Origin: Mucilaginibacter sp. L294
GTDB taxonomy: Bacteria; Bacteroidota; Bacteroidia; Sphingobacteriales; Sphingobacteriaceae
Direction: 5' to 3'
Length of the DNA: 64,000 nucleotides
Assembly: GCF_001636615.1 (NCBI RefSeq)
Contig: NZ_LGEK01000020.1
Coordinates: 1-64,000 of the forward strand
Shown: positions 18,360 through 26,566 of the stretch, piece after piece
How positions within the stretch are numbered: position 1 is the stretch's first letter
Layout: each line of letters opens with the position of its first letter
The notes under the pieces: generated by a model
The model's database searches: none
What the model was told of the DNA's origin: nothing
Seen by the model: only the letters and a program-made list of their open reading frames with translations
Translations under genes and position numbers: made by a program

Positions 18360-19175
18360 ATGAGCGACAGATATTCACTAAAAGGGAAAGTTATAGCGGT
18401 AACAGGCGGTACCGGCATACTGGGTAATTCGTTTGTGAATGGTATTGTGGAGGCAGGCGGCGCCGTTGGCATATCAGGTCGTAACAGGCAGGTTGCCGAA
18501 GAACGTGCTGAAGCCATCAACCAAAAAGGGGGGCAGGCCATAGCGCTGATCGCTGATGCCATGAACGAAGCCGAACTTGTTGCCGCACGCACATTGCTGC
18601 TTGATAAATTTGGCCGCTTAGACGGGCTTGTAAACGCCGCTGGCGGCAATATGCCCGATGGGGTACTGCAGCCCGGCGAGGATATATTCAGCATGAATAT
18701 TGACGGTATGAAGAAGGTAACCGACCTGAACCTTTGGGGTACGCTGATGCCTACGCAGGTATTTGGAGAGGCCATTGCCAAAACCGGGAAGGGGAGCATC
18801 GTTAATATCTCATCCATGAATTCGAAAAGGGCTATTACAAAGGTACTGGGTTACAATATGGGGAAAGCCGCGGTTGATTGTTATACGCAATGGTTTGCGG
18901 TAGAGCTGGCTAACCGTTATGGTGATGCCATCCGCATGAATGCCCTGGCACCCGGCTTTTTCCTGACCGAGCAAAACCGTAACCTGCTAACCAAACCCGA
19001 AGGTGGTTATACCGAACGTGGCGAACTGGTTATAAAGCAAACGCCATTTAAGCGTTTTGGCCACCCGGATGAGCTGATAGGTGCGCTGGTATGGTTACTG
19101 AGCGATGCATCGGCATTTGTAACCGGTTCTATGATATGCGTAGACGGTGGTTTCTCTATATTTGGGGGCGTATAA
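18360..19175 (+). CDS. SDR oxidoreductase, D-mannonate oxidoreductase (fructuronate reductase) type
   Basis: This 271-residue classical short-chain dehydrogenase has the cofactor motif TGGTGILG near residue 15, the NAAGG motif near 90, a serine in NISSMNS and the catalytic YNMGK. The segments DLNLWGTLMPTQVF, APGFFLTEQNRNLL and CVDGGFSIFGGV recall the SDR-type mannonate oxidoreductase of Bacillus (YjmF/UxuB) more than KduD. It would interconvert D-fructuronate and D-mannonate with NAD(P)H. Being paired with kduI, a KduD-like role cannot be excluded. Confidence 0.8.
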   Translation: MSDRYSLKGKVIAVTGGTGILGNSFVNGIVEAGGAVGISGRNRQVAEERAEAINQKGGQAIALIADAMNEAELVAARTLLLDKFGRLDGLVNAAGGNMPDGVLQPGEDIFSMNIDGMKKVTDLNLWGTLMPTQVFGEAIAKTGKGSIVNISSMNSKRAITKVLGYNMGKAAVDCYTQWFAVELANRYGDAIRMNALAPGFFLTEQNRNLLTKPEGGYTERGELVIKQTPFKRFGHPDELIGALVWLLSDASAFVTGSMICVDGGFSIFGGV

Positions 19176-19201
19176 TTTTAATAAAAGAACTAAAGGAATA
19201 T

Positions 19202-19801
19202 ATGGGTAAAGGACGTTTAGAAGCATTTAGCGACGGGGTACTGGCAATTATCATCACCATTATGGTGTTAGAGCTTAAGGTACCGCATGATGCCAGTTGG
19301 GAAGCCTTGCGCCACCTGGGGCCGGTGTTTTTAAGCTATGTGCTCAGTTTTGTGTATGTGGGCATTTACTGGAATAACCACCACCATATGATGCATGCGG
19401 CAAAATCTGTTAATGGCGCTATTTTATGGGCCAACCTGTTCCTGTTGTTCTGGTTATCGCTGGTGCCTTTTGTAACCGCATGGATGGGCGAGAACCATTT
19501 TGCCCAACTGCCCGTTATTTGCTATGGCGCGGTGTTGATCATGAGTTCGATATCCTACGGTATATTAGTGCGTGTATTGGTTAAGCATCATGGCGAAAAC
19601 TCGGTACTTGCCCGCGCTGTTGGCAGCGATACCAAGGGGAAGATCTCTACAGGTATTTATGCCGCGGCTATTGTGGTATCGTTCATCCACTCGTGGATTG
19701 CCTTTGGCATGTACTTTATAGTGGCCCTGATATGGCTTGTTCCTGATAAACGCATTGAGCGTAAGTTAGCCGACGAACATCAGGAGCATCACCTTAGCTA
19801 A
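19202..19801 (+). CDS. TMEM175-like potassium channel family protein (DUF1211)
   Basis: This 199-residue integral membrane protein has about six hydrophobic helices. The first carries FSDGVLAIIITI, matching the FSDGV signature of the TMEM175/DUF1211 family, whose bacterial members form potassium-selective channels. I chose the ATG at 19202 because the signature follows directly. The open frame reaches back to 19091 but that part overlaps the SDR gene. Its 3' end overlaps the convergent gene at 19794 by 8 bases. Confidence 0.88.
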   Translation: MGKGRLEAFSDGVLAIIITIMVLELKVPHDASWEALRHLGPVFLSYVLSFVYVGIYWNNHHHMMHAAKSVNGAILWANLFLLFWLSLVPFVTAWMGENHFAQLPVICYGAVLIMSSISYGILVRVLVKHHGENSVLARAVGSDTKGKISTGIYAAAIVVSFIHSWIAFGMYFIVALIWLVPDKRIERKLADEHQEHHLS

Positions 19802-20441
19802 GCTCCTGCATCAGTTTATCAAAAGCTTCCTTTAGTTCGGCCAGTTCGGTTTCTACCTTGCTCAGGCGTTCTTCCAGCTCAGATGTTGAGCTGCGTCGCG
19901 ATGGCTCGTCCTGCGTATCATCTTCAACAATAGTACCTCCTAATAAATGGCGGTAGCGTACTTCTTTTTGTCCGGGGCGTTTTGGTAACTGCAATACATA
20001 AGGTATCTCGCCGCCGGCCAGTTTCTCCAGCATGGCCTGCACTTCATCAAGATCCTCAAACTCATACAACCTGCCCGAGTTGGTGTTAATCTCGCCCGGC
20101 GTTTGTGGCCCGCGCAGTATCAGCAAACATATCACCGCAACTTCTGATGGTATCACCGGGAAAACTATACCAAAGTTGTGTTTATACTTGGTTGCCCTGC
20201 TGCTGCCACCCGTAGCGGTAGATATGAGCCCTTTACGTTTTAGGGTATCCAGCGCCAACATCACGGTGTTTTCGTCATAATCTACAACGGGCCTGCGCGC
20301 GGTTTTCTGGTTGCAGGCGGCGGTAAGGCCGTTAAGCGTCATGGGGTAATAATCGGGCGTGGTTTTGCTTTTTTCCATCAGCGAGCCCAGTACGCGTAGT
20401 TCGGTATCGGTTAAAACAGGTAAAGTTTGCGGTGTGTCCAT
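19794..20441 (-). CDS. yceH: YceH family (UPF0502) protein
   Basis: This 215-residue YceH/DUF480 protein has two winged-helix-like repeats (starting LTDTELRVLGSLMEKS and VAVICLLILRGPQ) and a C-terminal coiled coil (SELEERLSKVETELAELKEA). The function of the family is not settled. A role linked to DNA binding is suggested by fold only. I prefer the ATG at 20441 (MDTPQTLP) over the one five codons upstream. The gene converges on the TMEM175-like gene with an 8-base overlap, so the two have no room for a terminator between them. Confidence 0.88.
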   Translation of the reverse strand: MDTPQTLPVLTDTELRVLGSLMEKSKTTPDYYPMTLNGLTAACNQKTARRPVVDYDENTVMLALDTLKRKGLISTATGGSSRATKYKHNFGIVFPVIPSEVAVICLLILRGPQTPGEINTNSGRLYEFEDLDEVQAMLEKLAGGEIPYVLQLPKRPGQKEVRYRHLLGGTIVEDDTQDEPSRRSSTSELEERLSKVETELAELKEAFDKLMQELS

Positions 20442-20483
20442 GCACAAATATAGCAAGTGGTTTCAAACTGCGGGTATAGTGTT

Positions 20484-20491
20484 TATCTTCG
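20484..20491 (+). promoter_or_regulatory. Candidate -7 box upstream of the epimerase-like gene
   Basis: TATCTTCG differs from TAnnTTTG by one base and lies 7 bases before the ATG at 20499. No convincing -33 element is visible. If it is used, the transcript would be almost leaderless. Confidence 0.25.
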
Positions 20492-20498
20492 CCCTTGT

Positions 20499-21305
20499 AT
20501 GACGGTTAGTATTTTAGGTTGCGGATGGTATGGCCTGGCATTAGCGAAAGCGCTTGTTGCCAAAGGTGTTTCGGTTAATGGCTCTACCACATCGCCGGAT
20601 AAGCTTGCAATGCTTCAAACGGAAGGTATTACGCCTTTTATTATCGATCTGTCGGCAGGGAACACAACCCTAAACCCTGCATTTTTTACCTGCGATGTTT
20701 TAGTGATCGCTATCCCGCCCAAAAGCCGTTCGGGAGAAGGCGCAGAGTATGTTCATAAACTGCAGCGTGTTGTTGATGCTATTCATCAGTATGGCATTAA
20801 GAAGGTTATCCTCATCAGTTCTACAGGCGTTTACTCCGAGCAAAATAGGGAATTGAATGAAACAGACGACCCCAAGCCCAATACGCCATCGGGCCAAATA
20901 CTTTTTGATGCAGAGGAACTCTTCAGGCAGCAAACCGGGTTTAAAACCACCATTATCCGTTTCGGTGGACTGATAGGCCCAGGCCGCGACCCGGGCAGAT
21001 TCTTTGCCGGGAAAAAAGATATCCCCAATGGGTTGGCGCCTGTAAATATGATCTACCAGGACGATTGCGTAGGGCTTACGCTTGCAGTGATTGAAAAAGA
21101 TGCCTTTGGTTATATCTTAAATGCCTGTACGCCGCACCACCCGCCAAAATTTACCTTTTATACTCAGGCAGCGGCCAGAGCCGGACTGGAACAACCCATA
21201 TTTATACCCGAACTGAAGGAGTGGAAGATCATATCCGGCGCGAATACAGATAAAATACTCGCGTACGATTTTAAGATAAAAAACTGGTTTGAATGGCTGG
21301 CATAG
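20499..21305 (+). CDS. NAD(P)-dependent epimerase/dehydratase-like (extended SDR) protein
   Basis: This 268-residue protein has an N-terminal Rossmann motif (ILGCGWYGLALAKAL) and reads like the YeeZ-type atypical extended SDR group. The catalytic Tyr/Lys pair of classical extended SDRs is not clear. The ATG at 20499 is chosen because it begins directly before the Rossmann strand. The frame extends upstream to 20457 without similarity. The gene is divergent from the YceH gene, and the two share a 57-base intergenic region. Substrate unknown. Confidence 0.78.
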   Translation: MTVSILGCGWYGLALAKALVAKGVSVNGSTTSPDKLAMLQTEGITPFIIDLSAGNTTLNPAFFTCDVLVIAIPPKSRSGEGAEYVHKLQRVVDAIHQYGIKKVILISSTGVYSEQNRELNETDDPKPNTPSGQILFDAEELFRQQTGFKTTIIRFGGLIGPGRDPGRFFAGKKDIPNGLAPVNMIYQDDCVGLTLAVIEKDAFGYILNACTPHHPPKFTFYTQAAARAGLEQPIFIPELKEWKIISGANTDKILAYDFKIKNWFEWLA

Positions 21306-21331
21306 GCCGTTAAACAAATTGGATATTTTAT

Positions 21332-21339
21332 TATTTTAG
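21332..21339 (+). promoter_or_regulatory. Candidate -7 box TAnnTTAG
   Basis: TATTTTAG lies 7 bases upstream of the ATG at 21347 and differs from TAnnTTTG at one position. Similar TAnnTTAG boxes precede the genes at 304, 15174 and 31847. Confidence 0.25.
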
Positions 21340-21346
21340 CGGTACC

Positions 21347-21736
21347 ATGTCACAATATACTATCCCACTAAAATACCGCAGGATGGAAAACCTGCATATC
21401 GTTTTCTGGCTTTTTAAAGATATTGGCTGGTGCCTGGTTTGGAAACCGCTGGGCATCGTGATGATATTCCCTACACTGATCATTTCCATTGTTATTGCCT
21501 ATCGTACCAAAGAGATGGTATCTGAATTATGCCACAACCTGGCCATTACTTTTTGGATAAGCGCAAACTCCTACTGGATGATAAGCGAGTTTATGAAGTT
21601 TGACGTGTTATACATTTATGGTATGATAACCTACAAACACCTGGCGCTGATACCGTTTTTTATGGGTGTGTTTTGCCTGGTGTATTATTACGCCATCTGG
21701 CAGCCACGGCACCCCAATGAGATAGAAACGATGTAA
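21347..21736 (+). CDS. Small integral membrane protein of unknown function
   Basis: This 129-residue protein has about four hydrophobic segments (near residues 36-55, 60-75, 85-110). I do not recognise a named family. An alternative start at the second Met (21383, MENLHIVFW) would give 117 residues and is equally plausible. Conserved-looking aromatic segments (LFKDIGWCLVWKPLG) lie on the N-terminal side. A hairpin-forming repeat follows the stop. Confidence 0.7.
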   Translation: MSQYTIPLKYRRMENLHIVFWLFKDIGWCLVWKPLGIVMIFPTLIISIVIAYRTKEMVSELCHNLAITFWISANSYWMISEFMKFDVLYIYGMITYKHLALIPFFMGVFCLVYYYAIWQPRHPNEIETM

Positions 21737-21741
21737 GAGGA

Positions 21742-21831
21742 TTAACCACAGAGGTCACTGAGTTTTCACAGAGGTCACAAAGAAAGCCTCTGTGTTACTT
21801 TGCGTTTTTTCTTTGTGTTCTCTGTGGTTAA
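21742..21831. repeat. Inverted repeat, ACCACAGAG family, copy 1
   Basis: TTAACCACAGAG (21742-21753) is the exact reverse complement of CTCTGTGGTTAA (21820-21831). An inner pair, CACAGAGG (21767-21774) and CCTCTGTG (21787-21794), is nested inside. It sits between convergent genes and may serve as a terminator. A related element occurs at 49536-49636. Confidence 0.85.
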
Positions 21832-21837
21832 TAATAG

Positions 21838-22230
21838 TTAAACTATATTCAGCGGGTTGTTCCTGAAATATGCTATTTTGGCCATAAACATGGTTGCCAT
21901 TTTATTGGCGCGCCATTTGGCTTCGGTGGCTTTATCACCGCTAAACAATTCATCAATGGTTTCGGTAAAAAGTGCCAGCCATTGTTCAAAATGTTCGGGG
22001 CCAACGGGGAGCTGTGCATGAGGCGGGAAGGGGCGGCCATCATAAGTGTACTCTTCCAATAATATTGTTTGCCAAAACCGGTACATCTTATCCAGATGGA
22101 CAGGCCAGTTATCCTGTATCCGCTCGTTAAATATCGGGCCTAATAGCTCGTCCGTTTGTATCCTTTGGTAAAAGGTATCTACAAGCAATTTGATATCATC
22201 AAGCGTTAAAATTTCCCGTTGCGGTTGCAT
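21838..22230 (-). CDS. Group III truncated haemoglobin
   Basis: This 130-residue protein matches the 2/2 haemoglobin fold in length and pattern. DDIKLLVDTFYQRI is the A/B helix region, WPVHLDKMYRFWQTILL covers the E-helix area, and HAQLPVGPEHFEQWLALF holds the proximal-histidine F-helix region of group III proteins. It probably binds haem and O2 or NO in the cytoplasm. It is flanked by inverted repeats on both sides and appears to be a single-gene unit. Confidence 0.9.
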   Translation of the reverse strand: MQPQREILTLDDIKLLVDTFYQRIQTDELLGPIFNERIQDNWPVHLDKMYRFWQTILLEEYTYDGRPFPPHAQLPVGPEHFEQWLALFTETIDELFSGDKATEAKWRANKMATMFMAKIAYFRNNPLNIV

Positions 22231-22262
22231 GTGGTAAAGGTAGCTACTATTTTTAAACGGTT

Positions 22263-22387
22263 TGTCATGCTGAGGTACGAAGCATCTAATAACTCATCAT
22301 GTCATTTCTCCTCACTACGTTCGTTCGAAATGACAAAAGGGTTAGGGTAAATTGCGAATAGATCCTTCGCTATCGCTCAGGATGACA
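22263..22387. repeat. Nested inverted repeat between haemoglobin and DUF1080 genes
   Basis: TGTCATGCTGAGGTACGAAG and following bases (22263-22287) pair with 22360-22387, interrupted by a bulge. An inner GTCATTTC (22301-22308) pairs exactly with GAAATGAC (22327-22334). The arm layout, with a variable bulge beside a conserved GAG, matches the element at 26442-26540, so both are copies of one mobile-looking intergenic repeat family. Confidence 0.8.
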
Positions 22388-22406
22388 GAGCGGATAGGAT
22401 GACGAC

Positions 22407-23150
22407 TTACAACCGCTTTATCTCCACTTTTTTAAACCATACATCAGCACCGTGGTCTTGCAGGGAGATGCGGCCTTTTTTGTAGCTGCCAAAGCCCGGC
22501 CATTCTTTAAATTTACTGCCGGCTATCAGTTTGTTCCAGTTGGCATCCCACATGGTGGTTTGTAGTACAACCTCGTGGTTTACCAGAATGGTAAGCTTGC
22601 CTTTGTTAGCAATCACTTCGGTTTTATTCCATTTGCCTGCCGGGTTTACGATCTCTTTATCTATCGACATCAGGTCATACAGATCGCCTGCGCGGTGTTT
22701 GATCAGTTTGCCATCCTCGTTCTCTTTATTATCGGCAATCTGTGTTTCGGGACCGGTTTGCCATGGGTATTTATATTTGGTGGTATCCTCGTGCACATAA
22801 AACATAATACCGCTGTTGCCAGCGCGGGATATCTTCCACTCTACCTTCAGATCAAAGTTCTCATACTCATCGTTGGTCACAATATCACCGCCGCCGGCAC
22901 TTTGCCAGTCGGCTTTTTTGGATGCATCCAAATGTAGTTCACCGTCTTTAAGCTTCCAGGCCGAACCTACAGCACCTTTGCCGTAAACATGCCAGCCCGA
23001 TAATGTACTATCGGCCAGTAAATTTACCCATTCGCCGGGTTTTACCTCGGCAGTTTGGGTACTGTCCTGGTAGTTGGCGCCTTTACGGCCCGATGAGTTA
23101 CAGGCGCTTATGGCAATAGCGGTAAACAAAATGAAGCTTATTTTTCTCAT
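22407..23150 (-). CDS. DUF1080 lipoprotein, 3-keto-disaccharide hydrolase type
   Basis: This 247-residue lipoprotein has a lipobox Cys at residue 16 (ISACNS) and one DUF1080 domain. Typical segments are WVNLLADSTLSGW, NSGIMFYVHEDT, RAGDLYDL and ISLQDHGADVWFKKVEI. It probably hydrolyses a 3-keto-glycoside in the periplasm. It starts 10 bases after the upstream GMC dehydrogenase gene, so the two form a compact oxidise-then-cleave module parallel to the larger locus at 304-10777. Confidence 0.88.
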   Translation of the reverse strand: MRKISFILFTAIAISACNSSGRKGANYQDSTQTAEVKPGEWVNLLADSTLSGWHVYGKGAVGSAWKLKDGELHLDASKKADWQSAGGGDIVTNDEYENFDLKVEWKISRAGNSGIMFYVHEDTTKYKYPWQTGPETQIADNKENEDGKLIKHRAGDLYDLMSIDKEIVNPAGKWNKTEVIANKGKLTILVNHEVVLQTTMWDANWNKLIAGSKFKEWPGFGSYKKGRISLQDHGADVWFKKVEIKRL

Positions 23151-23160
23151 ACAAACAGAT

Positions 23161-24888
23161 CTACAGGTTTCCCTTTTTTATCTCATTAACAGCAAACGTA
23201 GCGGCCCTTGCAGTAAGCGCCATATACAAAATAGATGGGCTTTGGTTGCCGGTGCTGGTCATGCAGGCGCCATCGGTAACAAACACATTTTTACAGGCGT
23301 GTAGTTGGTTGTTGGCGTTCAGCATAGATGTTTTTGGGTCTTTACCCATACGCACCCCGCCCATTTCATGTATATCTAACCCCGGAGATTGCTTATTGTT
23401 GTATTTGCTGATGTTTTTTACACCTGCTTTCTCCAGCATGGCCGCGGTTTCGTTTAAAAAATCATCGGCCATCAGTTCATCGTTGGGGTGGTACTCAACA
23501 GAGGTAACCAGCAATGGGATACCCCATTGGTCTTTCTCGGTATCGCTCAGGCGCACATGGTTGTTTTCTACCGGTACGGTTTCGCCCTGCAGGTAGGCAA
23601 ACACGTGCCAGCCGCCCGGTTCGCAAAGGTCGTCTTTATATTGGCTGCCAACCTGCCCGTTGTCGCTATCGTTAGGGTGCTGGTCGCGGTAGGCGTTCAT
23701 AAACGTAGTGTAACCGCCAAAGTATTTGGTATCGCGCTGGTGCAGGTTACGGTAATTTACCAATATCAGGTCGGTAGGGTTGCGGCCGAAATAGTATTTA
23801 TCCAGGTAACCATCCAAAGTGCCCGAAACAGAAGCCCGGTAATTATGGAACGCGATGTATTTACCCAGCACACCACTATCGTTACCCAAACCATTAGGGA
23901 ACCGTTGCGATTTTGAGTTAAGCAGTATCAGGTTGGTGTTCAATGCCGAGGCGTTCATAAAGATCACCTTGGCGTGGTATTCAATCACCTGTTTGGTGTT
24001 GGCATCAATGATGCGCACACCGCTTGCCTTGCCCAGCTTTTCATCATAAATAACAGAATGCACAACAGAATGCGGGCGAACGGTAAGGTTCCCGGTTTTT
24101 TCGGCCCATGGCAGGGTAGAAGAGTTTGAGCTGAAGTATCCGCCAAAGGGGCAACCGCGCATACACATATTACGCGCCTGGCATTTGCCGCGGCCCTGGT
24201 CAAGGTGTACCTGCTGTGGGTCGGTTAAATGTGCCCAGCGGGCGTGTACCAGGTGGCGGTCGGTATAGTTTTCTTTTAAGGTTTGTTTAATGTGCTGCAG
24301 CGGTACGTTCATCTCAAACGGGGTTTGAAACTCGCCATCGGGCATAGCTTCCAACCCGTCTTTGTTACCGCAGATACCGATAAACTTTTCTACATGCGAA
24401 TACCAAGGCGCTACATCTTTATAACCAATAGGCCAGCCAATACCATAGCCAAAACGCTCTGGCGCGGTAAATTCAAACTCGCTCCAGCGCTGTGTTGCAC
24501 GGCCCCAGGTTAATGATTTACCGCCAACCTGGTACCCACGGATCCAGTCGAAGGGCTTTTCCTGTACATAAGGGTGGTCGGCATCTTTTACGAAAAATTG
24601 ATCGCAATCATCGCCGTAGCCCGCGGCCTTGGTTATTAGTGGGTTTTCTTTATAATGTTTAAGGCTCATGCGGCCCCGGTAGGGAAATTCCCAGGGCGGG
24701 GTAGTGGCCGTAGGATAATCTTTCAGGTGCTTTACATCGCGCCCACGCTCTAAAACGAGGGTTTTTAAGCCCTGCTCGCAAAGCTCTTTAGCAGCCCAGC
24801 CGCCGCTTATGCCCGACCCAATAACTATAGCATCAAATGTATTAGCGGCAGTATTGGCCGCGTTTGTATCCGGAGAATTTGCTGACAT
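23161..24888 (-). CDS. Second GMC-family FAD dehydrogenase
   Basis: This 575-residue paralogue of the protein at 304 has the FAD motif GSGISGG (residues 24-30) and the C236-x5-C242-x3-C246 spacing expected for a [3Fe-4S] cluster. The catalytic His is kept in IHEMG. Where the first enzyme has QNPS, this one has QSPS, so the usual catalytic Asn position is Ser550. No small subunit or cytochrome gene is adjacent, so it may share those encoded at 3506 and 6446. It is coupled to the DUF1080 gene downstream. Confidence 0.88.
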   Translation of the reverse strand: MSANSPDTNAANTAANTFDAIVIGSGISGGWAAKELCEQGLKTLVLERGRDVKHLKDYPTATTPPWEFPYRGRMSLKHYKENPLITKAAGYGDDCDQFFVKDADHPYVQEKPFDWIRGYQVGGKSLTWGRATQRWSEFEFTAPERFGYGIGWPIGYKDVAPWYSHVEKFIGICGNKDGLEAMPDGEFQTPFEMNVPLQHIKQTLKENYTDRHLVHARWAHLTDPQQVHLDQGRGKCQARNMCMRGCPFGGYFSSNSSTLPWAEKTGNLTVRPHSVVHSVIYDEKLGKASGVRIIDANTKQVIEYHAKVIFMNASALNTNLILLNSKSQRFPNGLGNDSGVLGKYIAFHNYRASVSGTLDGYLDKYYFGRNPTDLILVNYRNLHQRDTKYFGGYTTFMNAYRDQHPNDSDNGQVGSQYKDDLCEPGGWHVFAYLQGETVPVENNHVRLSDTEKDQWGIPLLVTSVEYHPNDELMADDFLNETAAMLEKAGVKNISKYNNKQSPGLDIHEMGGVRMGKDPKTSMLNANNQLHACKNVFVTDGACMTSTGNQSPSILYMALTARAATFAVNEIKKGNL

Positions 24889-24984
24889 GAAGTTTAAAAT
24901 TGGTATTCTAAAGATGCAATAAATTATCCGTAAAAGAAAGTTGACTTGCCCGGTCTGCGGCGACGTATAGAATTTACATTTCTC

Positions 24985-25039
24985 CTCACCCTCTTTGCGC
25001 AGCAGAGAGGGTCGACAAACGAAGTGTAGTCGGGGTGAG
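24985..25039. repeat. Inverted repeat, CACCCTCTT family, copy 1
   Basis: CTCACCC (24985-24991) pairs with GGGTGAG (25033-25039), and an inner CCCTCT pairs with AGAGGG (25006-25011). A larger member with similar words lies at 43834-43975. It separates the GMC gene from the amino-sugar isomerase gene. Confidence 0.7.
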
Positions 25040-25057
25040 TAAACTTAAAGCAAAATC

Positions 25058-25792
25058 TCAGCTGCCGTGCTCCAATTCGGATGCAGCGTCTTTATCAAGC
25101 AAGATAAAAGCGTTCGATAGTTTTTGCAGGATGGATGCCGGCACTTCTGTAGTAACAGTTCCCTGCAAACTTTCGTGAATGATATCGGCTTTTTTAACGC
25201 CTGACGCGATCAGCACCGCCTTGCCTGCTTCGGCCAAATGTTTTAAGCCCAGGGTGATGCCCCCGGTTAGTACGGTTTCTTTATTAAAATATTTTTGGCC
25301 AACCTGTACGGTAACCGGGTCTAACGCCGAATGGTGGGCATATAGATCAACCGGGGTGCCGGGCTCATTAAGGCCAAGGTGCCCATTCATGCCAATGCCT
25401 ACCATCATGATATCAAGCCCGCCTTTGCTGCTGATGAGGTTGTTAACGCGTTCGCATTCCGCATCAAGGTTATCTGCCCTGGCATTGAACATGGTAATGC
25501 TTTTAAACGATTTGTTTAGCTTGTTAAAAAATTGATGTTTAAAATAATAGCTGCAACTGCCCTCGTCGTTCTCATCCATGCCTATCCACTCATCCAGCGC
25601 TACAAAATGGCTTTGGCTTAGGTCTATTTTACCATTATTGGCCCATTGCACAAGATAGTTCAACATTCCGGTTGGCGAATCACCGGATGGGAAACATAAT
25701 ACAGACGCGGGTTTTTCGGCCAGTTGTCGGGCAACCAGTTCTGCCGCCGCTTCAGACATCGCTTCGTAAGTATCGTATATCGCTATTTTCAT
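25058..25792 (-). CDS. Glucosamine/galactosamine-6-phosphate isomerase family deaminase
   Basis: This 244-residue protein belongs to the NagB/6-phosphogluconolactonase superfamily. HFVALDEWIGM and GIGMNGHLGLNEPG correspond to the catalytic Asp and His/Glu regions. By eye, ECERVNNLIS, KGGLD, GITLGLK and EVPASILQKLSN look closer to AgaI (galactosamine-6-phosphate isomerase) than to NagB. I chose the ATG at 25792 (MKIAIYDT) because the 15 residues upstream do not look conserved. It would deaminate and isomerise a hexosamine phosphate in the cytoplasm. Confidence 0.85.
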   Translation of the reverse strand: MKIAIYDTYEAMSEAAAELVARQLAEKPASVLCFPSGDSPTGMLNYLVQWANNGKIDLSQSHFVALDEWIGMDENDEGSCSYYFKHQFFNKLNKSFKSITMFNARADNLDAECERVNNLISSKGGLDIMMVGIGMNGHLGLNEPGTPVDLYAHHSALDPVTVQVGQKYFNKETVLTGGITLGLKHLAEAGKAVLIASGVKKADIIHESLQGTVTTEVPASILQKLSNAFILLDKDAASELEHGS

Positions 25793-25920
25793 GTTGCCTA
25801 ACTTTTTATCAATCATCCCCTTAACAAATAAACGCAAAAAGTTTTTTGAAAAGCGGTGTCCTTTTATTAAATTGAATACATAAAGAGTTTCAAAAAGAAA
25901 TATCAGGCCATACCAAATAT

Positions 25921-26367
25921 ATGATAAAAGATACGCTGAAAGAACTGATCATCCGCGACCTTGAAAAGTTAAAGCAGGAGATAGAAGCTTACCAGGACGA
26001 GGAAAAGATCTGGTATATCGAAAAGGGGATATTGAATTCTGCAGGCAACCTTTGTTTGCATTTGGTTGGTAACCTGAACACCTACATTGGTGCGGAATTT
26101 GGCAAAACCGGTTATGTGCGGAACCGTGAAGATGAATTTGCGCTGAAAAATGTACCACGCGCAGAACTGGTGGATAAAGTAGAAAAAACGATCATCATGA
26201 TCGGGAATGCCTTTGATATGATCACAGAAGAGCAAATGAACGAAAAATACCCGGGAGACAGGCCCTTAGATGGTGCATCTACCGAATACTTTTTTGTTCA
26301 CCTGGCTATACACTTAGGCTACCATCTGGGGCAGATAAACTATCATCGCCGGTTGCTGGATAACTGA
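25921..26367 (+). CDS. DinB-superfamily protein (DUF1572-like)
   Basis: This 148-residue protein is a four-helix bundle of the DinB/YfiT superfamily. Likely metal-binding histidines are in CLHLVGNL near residue 42 and in FFVHLAIHLGYHLGQINYHR near 126-143. Members are often thiol S-transferases or stress-linked proteins, but this protein's substrate is unknown. It is transcribed divergently from the amino-sugar isomerase gene. Confidence 0.85.
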   Translation: MIKDTLKELIIRDLEKLKQEIEAYQDEEKIWYIEKGILNSAGNLCLHLVGNLNTYIGAEFGKTGYVRNREDEFALKNVPRAELVDKVEKTIIMIGNAFDMITEEQMNEKYPGDRPLDGASTEYFFVHLAIHLGYHLGQINYHRRLLDN

Positions 26368-26441
26368 TTATAGCAGCTACTTTTTATGGTCACATTTAAA
26401 GCTATGTACCGTTCTAATAAGTTGTTTAAAAATTAAAAAAA

Positions 26442-26540
26442 GAGATCGTCATTGCGAGGAACGAAGCAATCTTCGACATGCTTGTTGCCTACTTTTCTAT
26501 CGAAGATTGCCACGCTATCGCTCGCAATGACGATCGGCTC
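26442..26540. repeat. Inverted repeat, same family as 22263-22387
   Basis: The left arm (26442-26475, starting GAGATCGTCATTGCGAG) pairs with the right arm (26500-26540, ending CGCAATGACGATCGGCTC) with a small asymmetric bulge (GAACGAAG opposite CGCTATCG). It fills most of the 199-base gap between the DinB-like gene and the convergent Gfo/Idh/MocA gene. Confidence 0.82.
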
Positions 26541-26566
26541 TACTTTAATAAATTACTTTTTATTAG

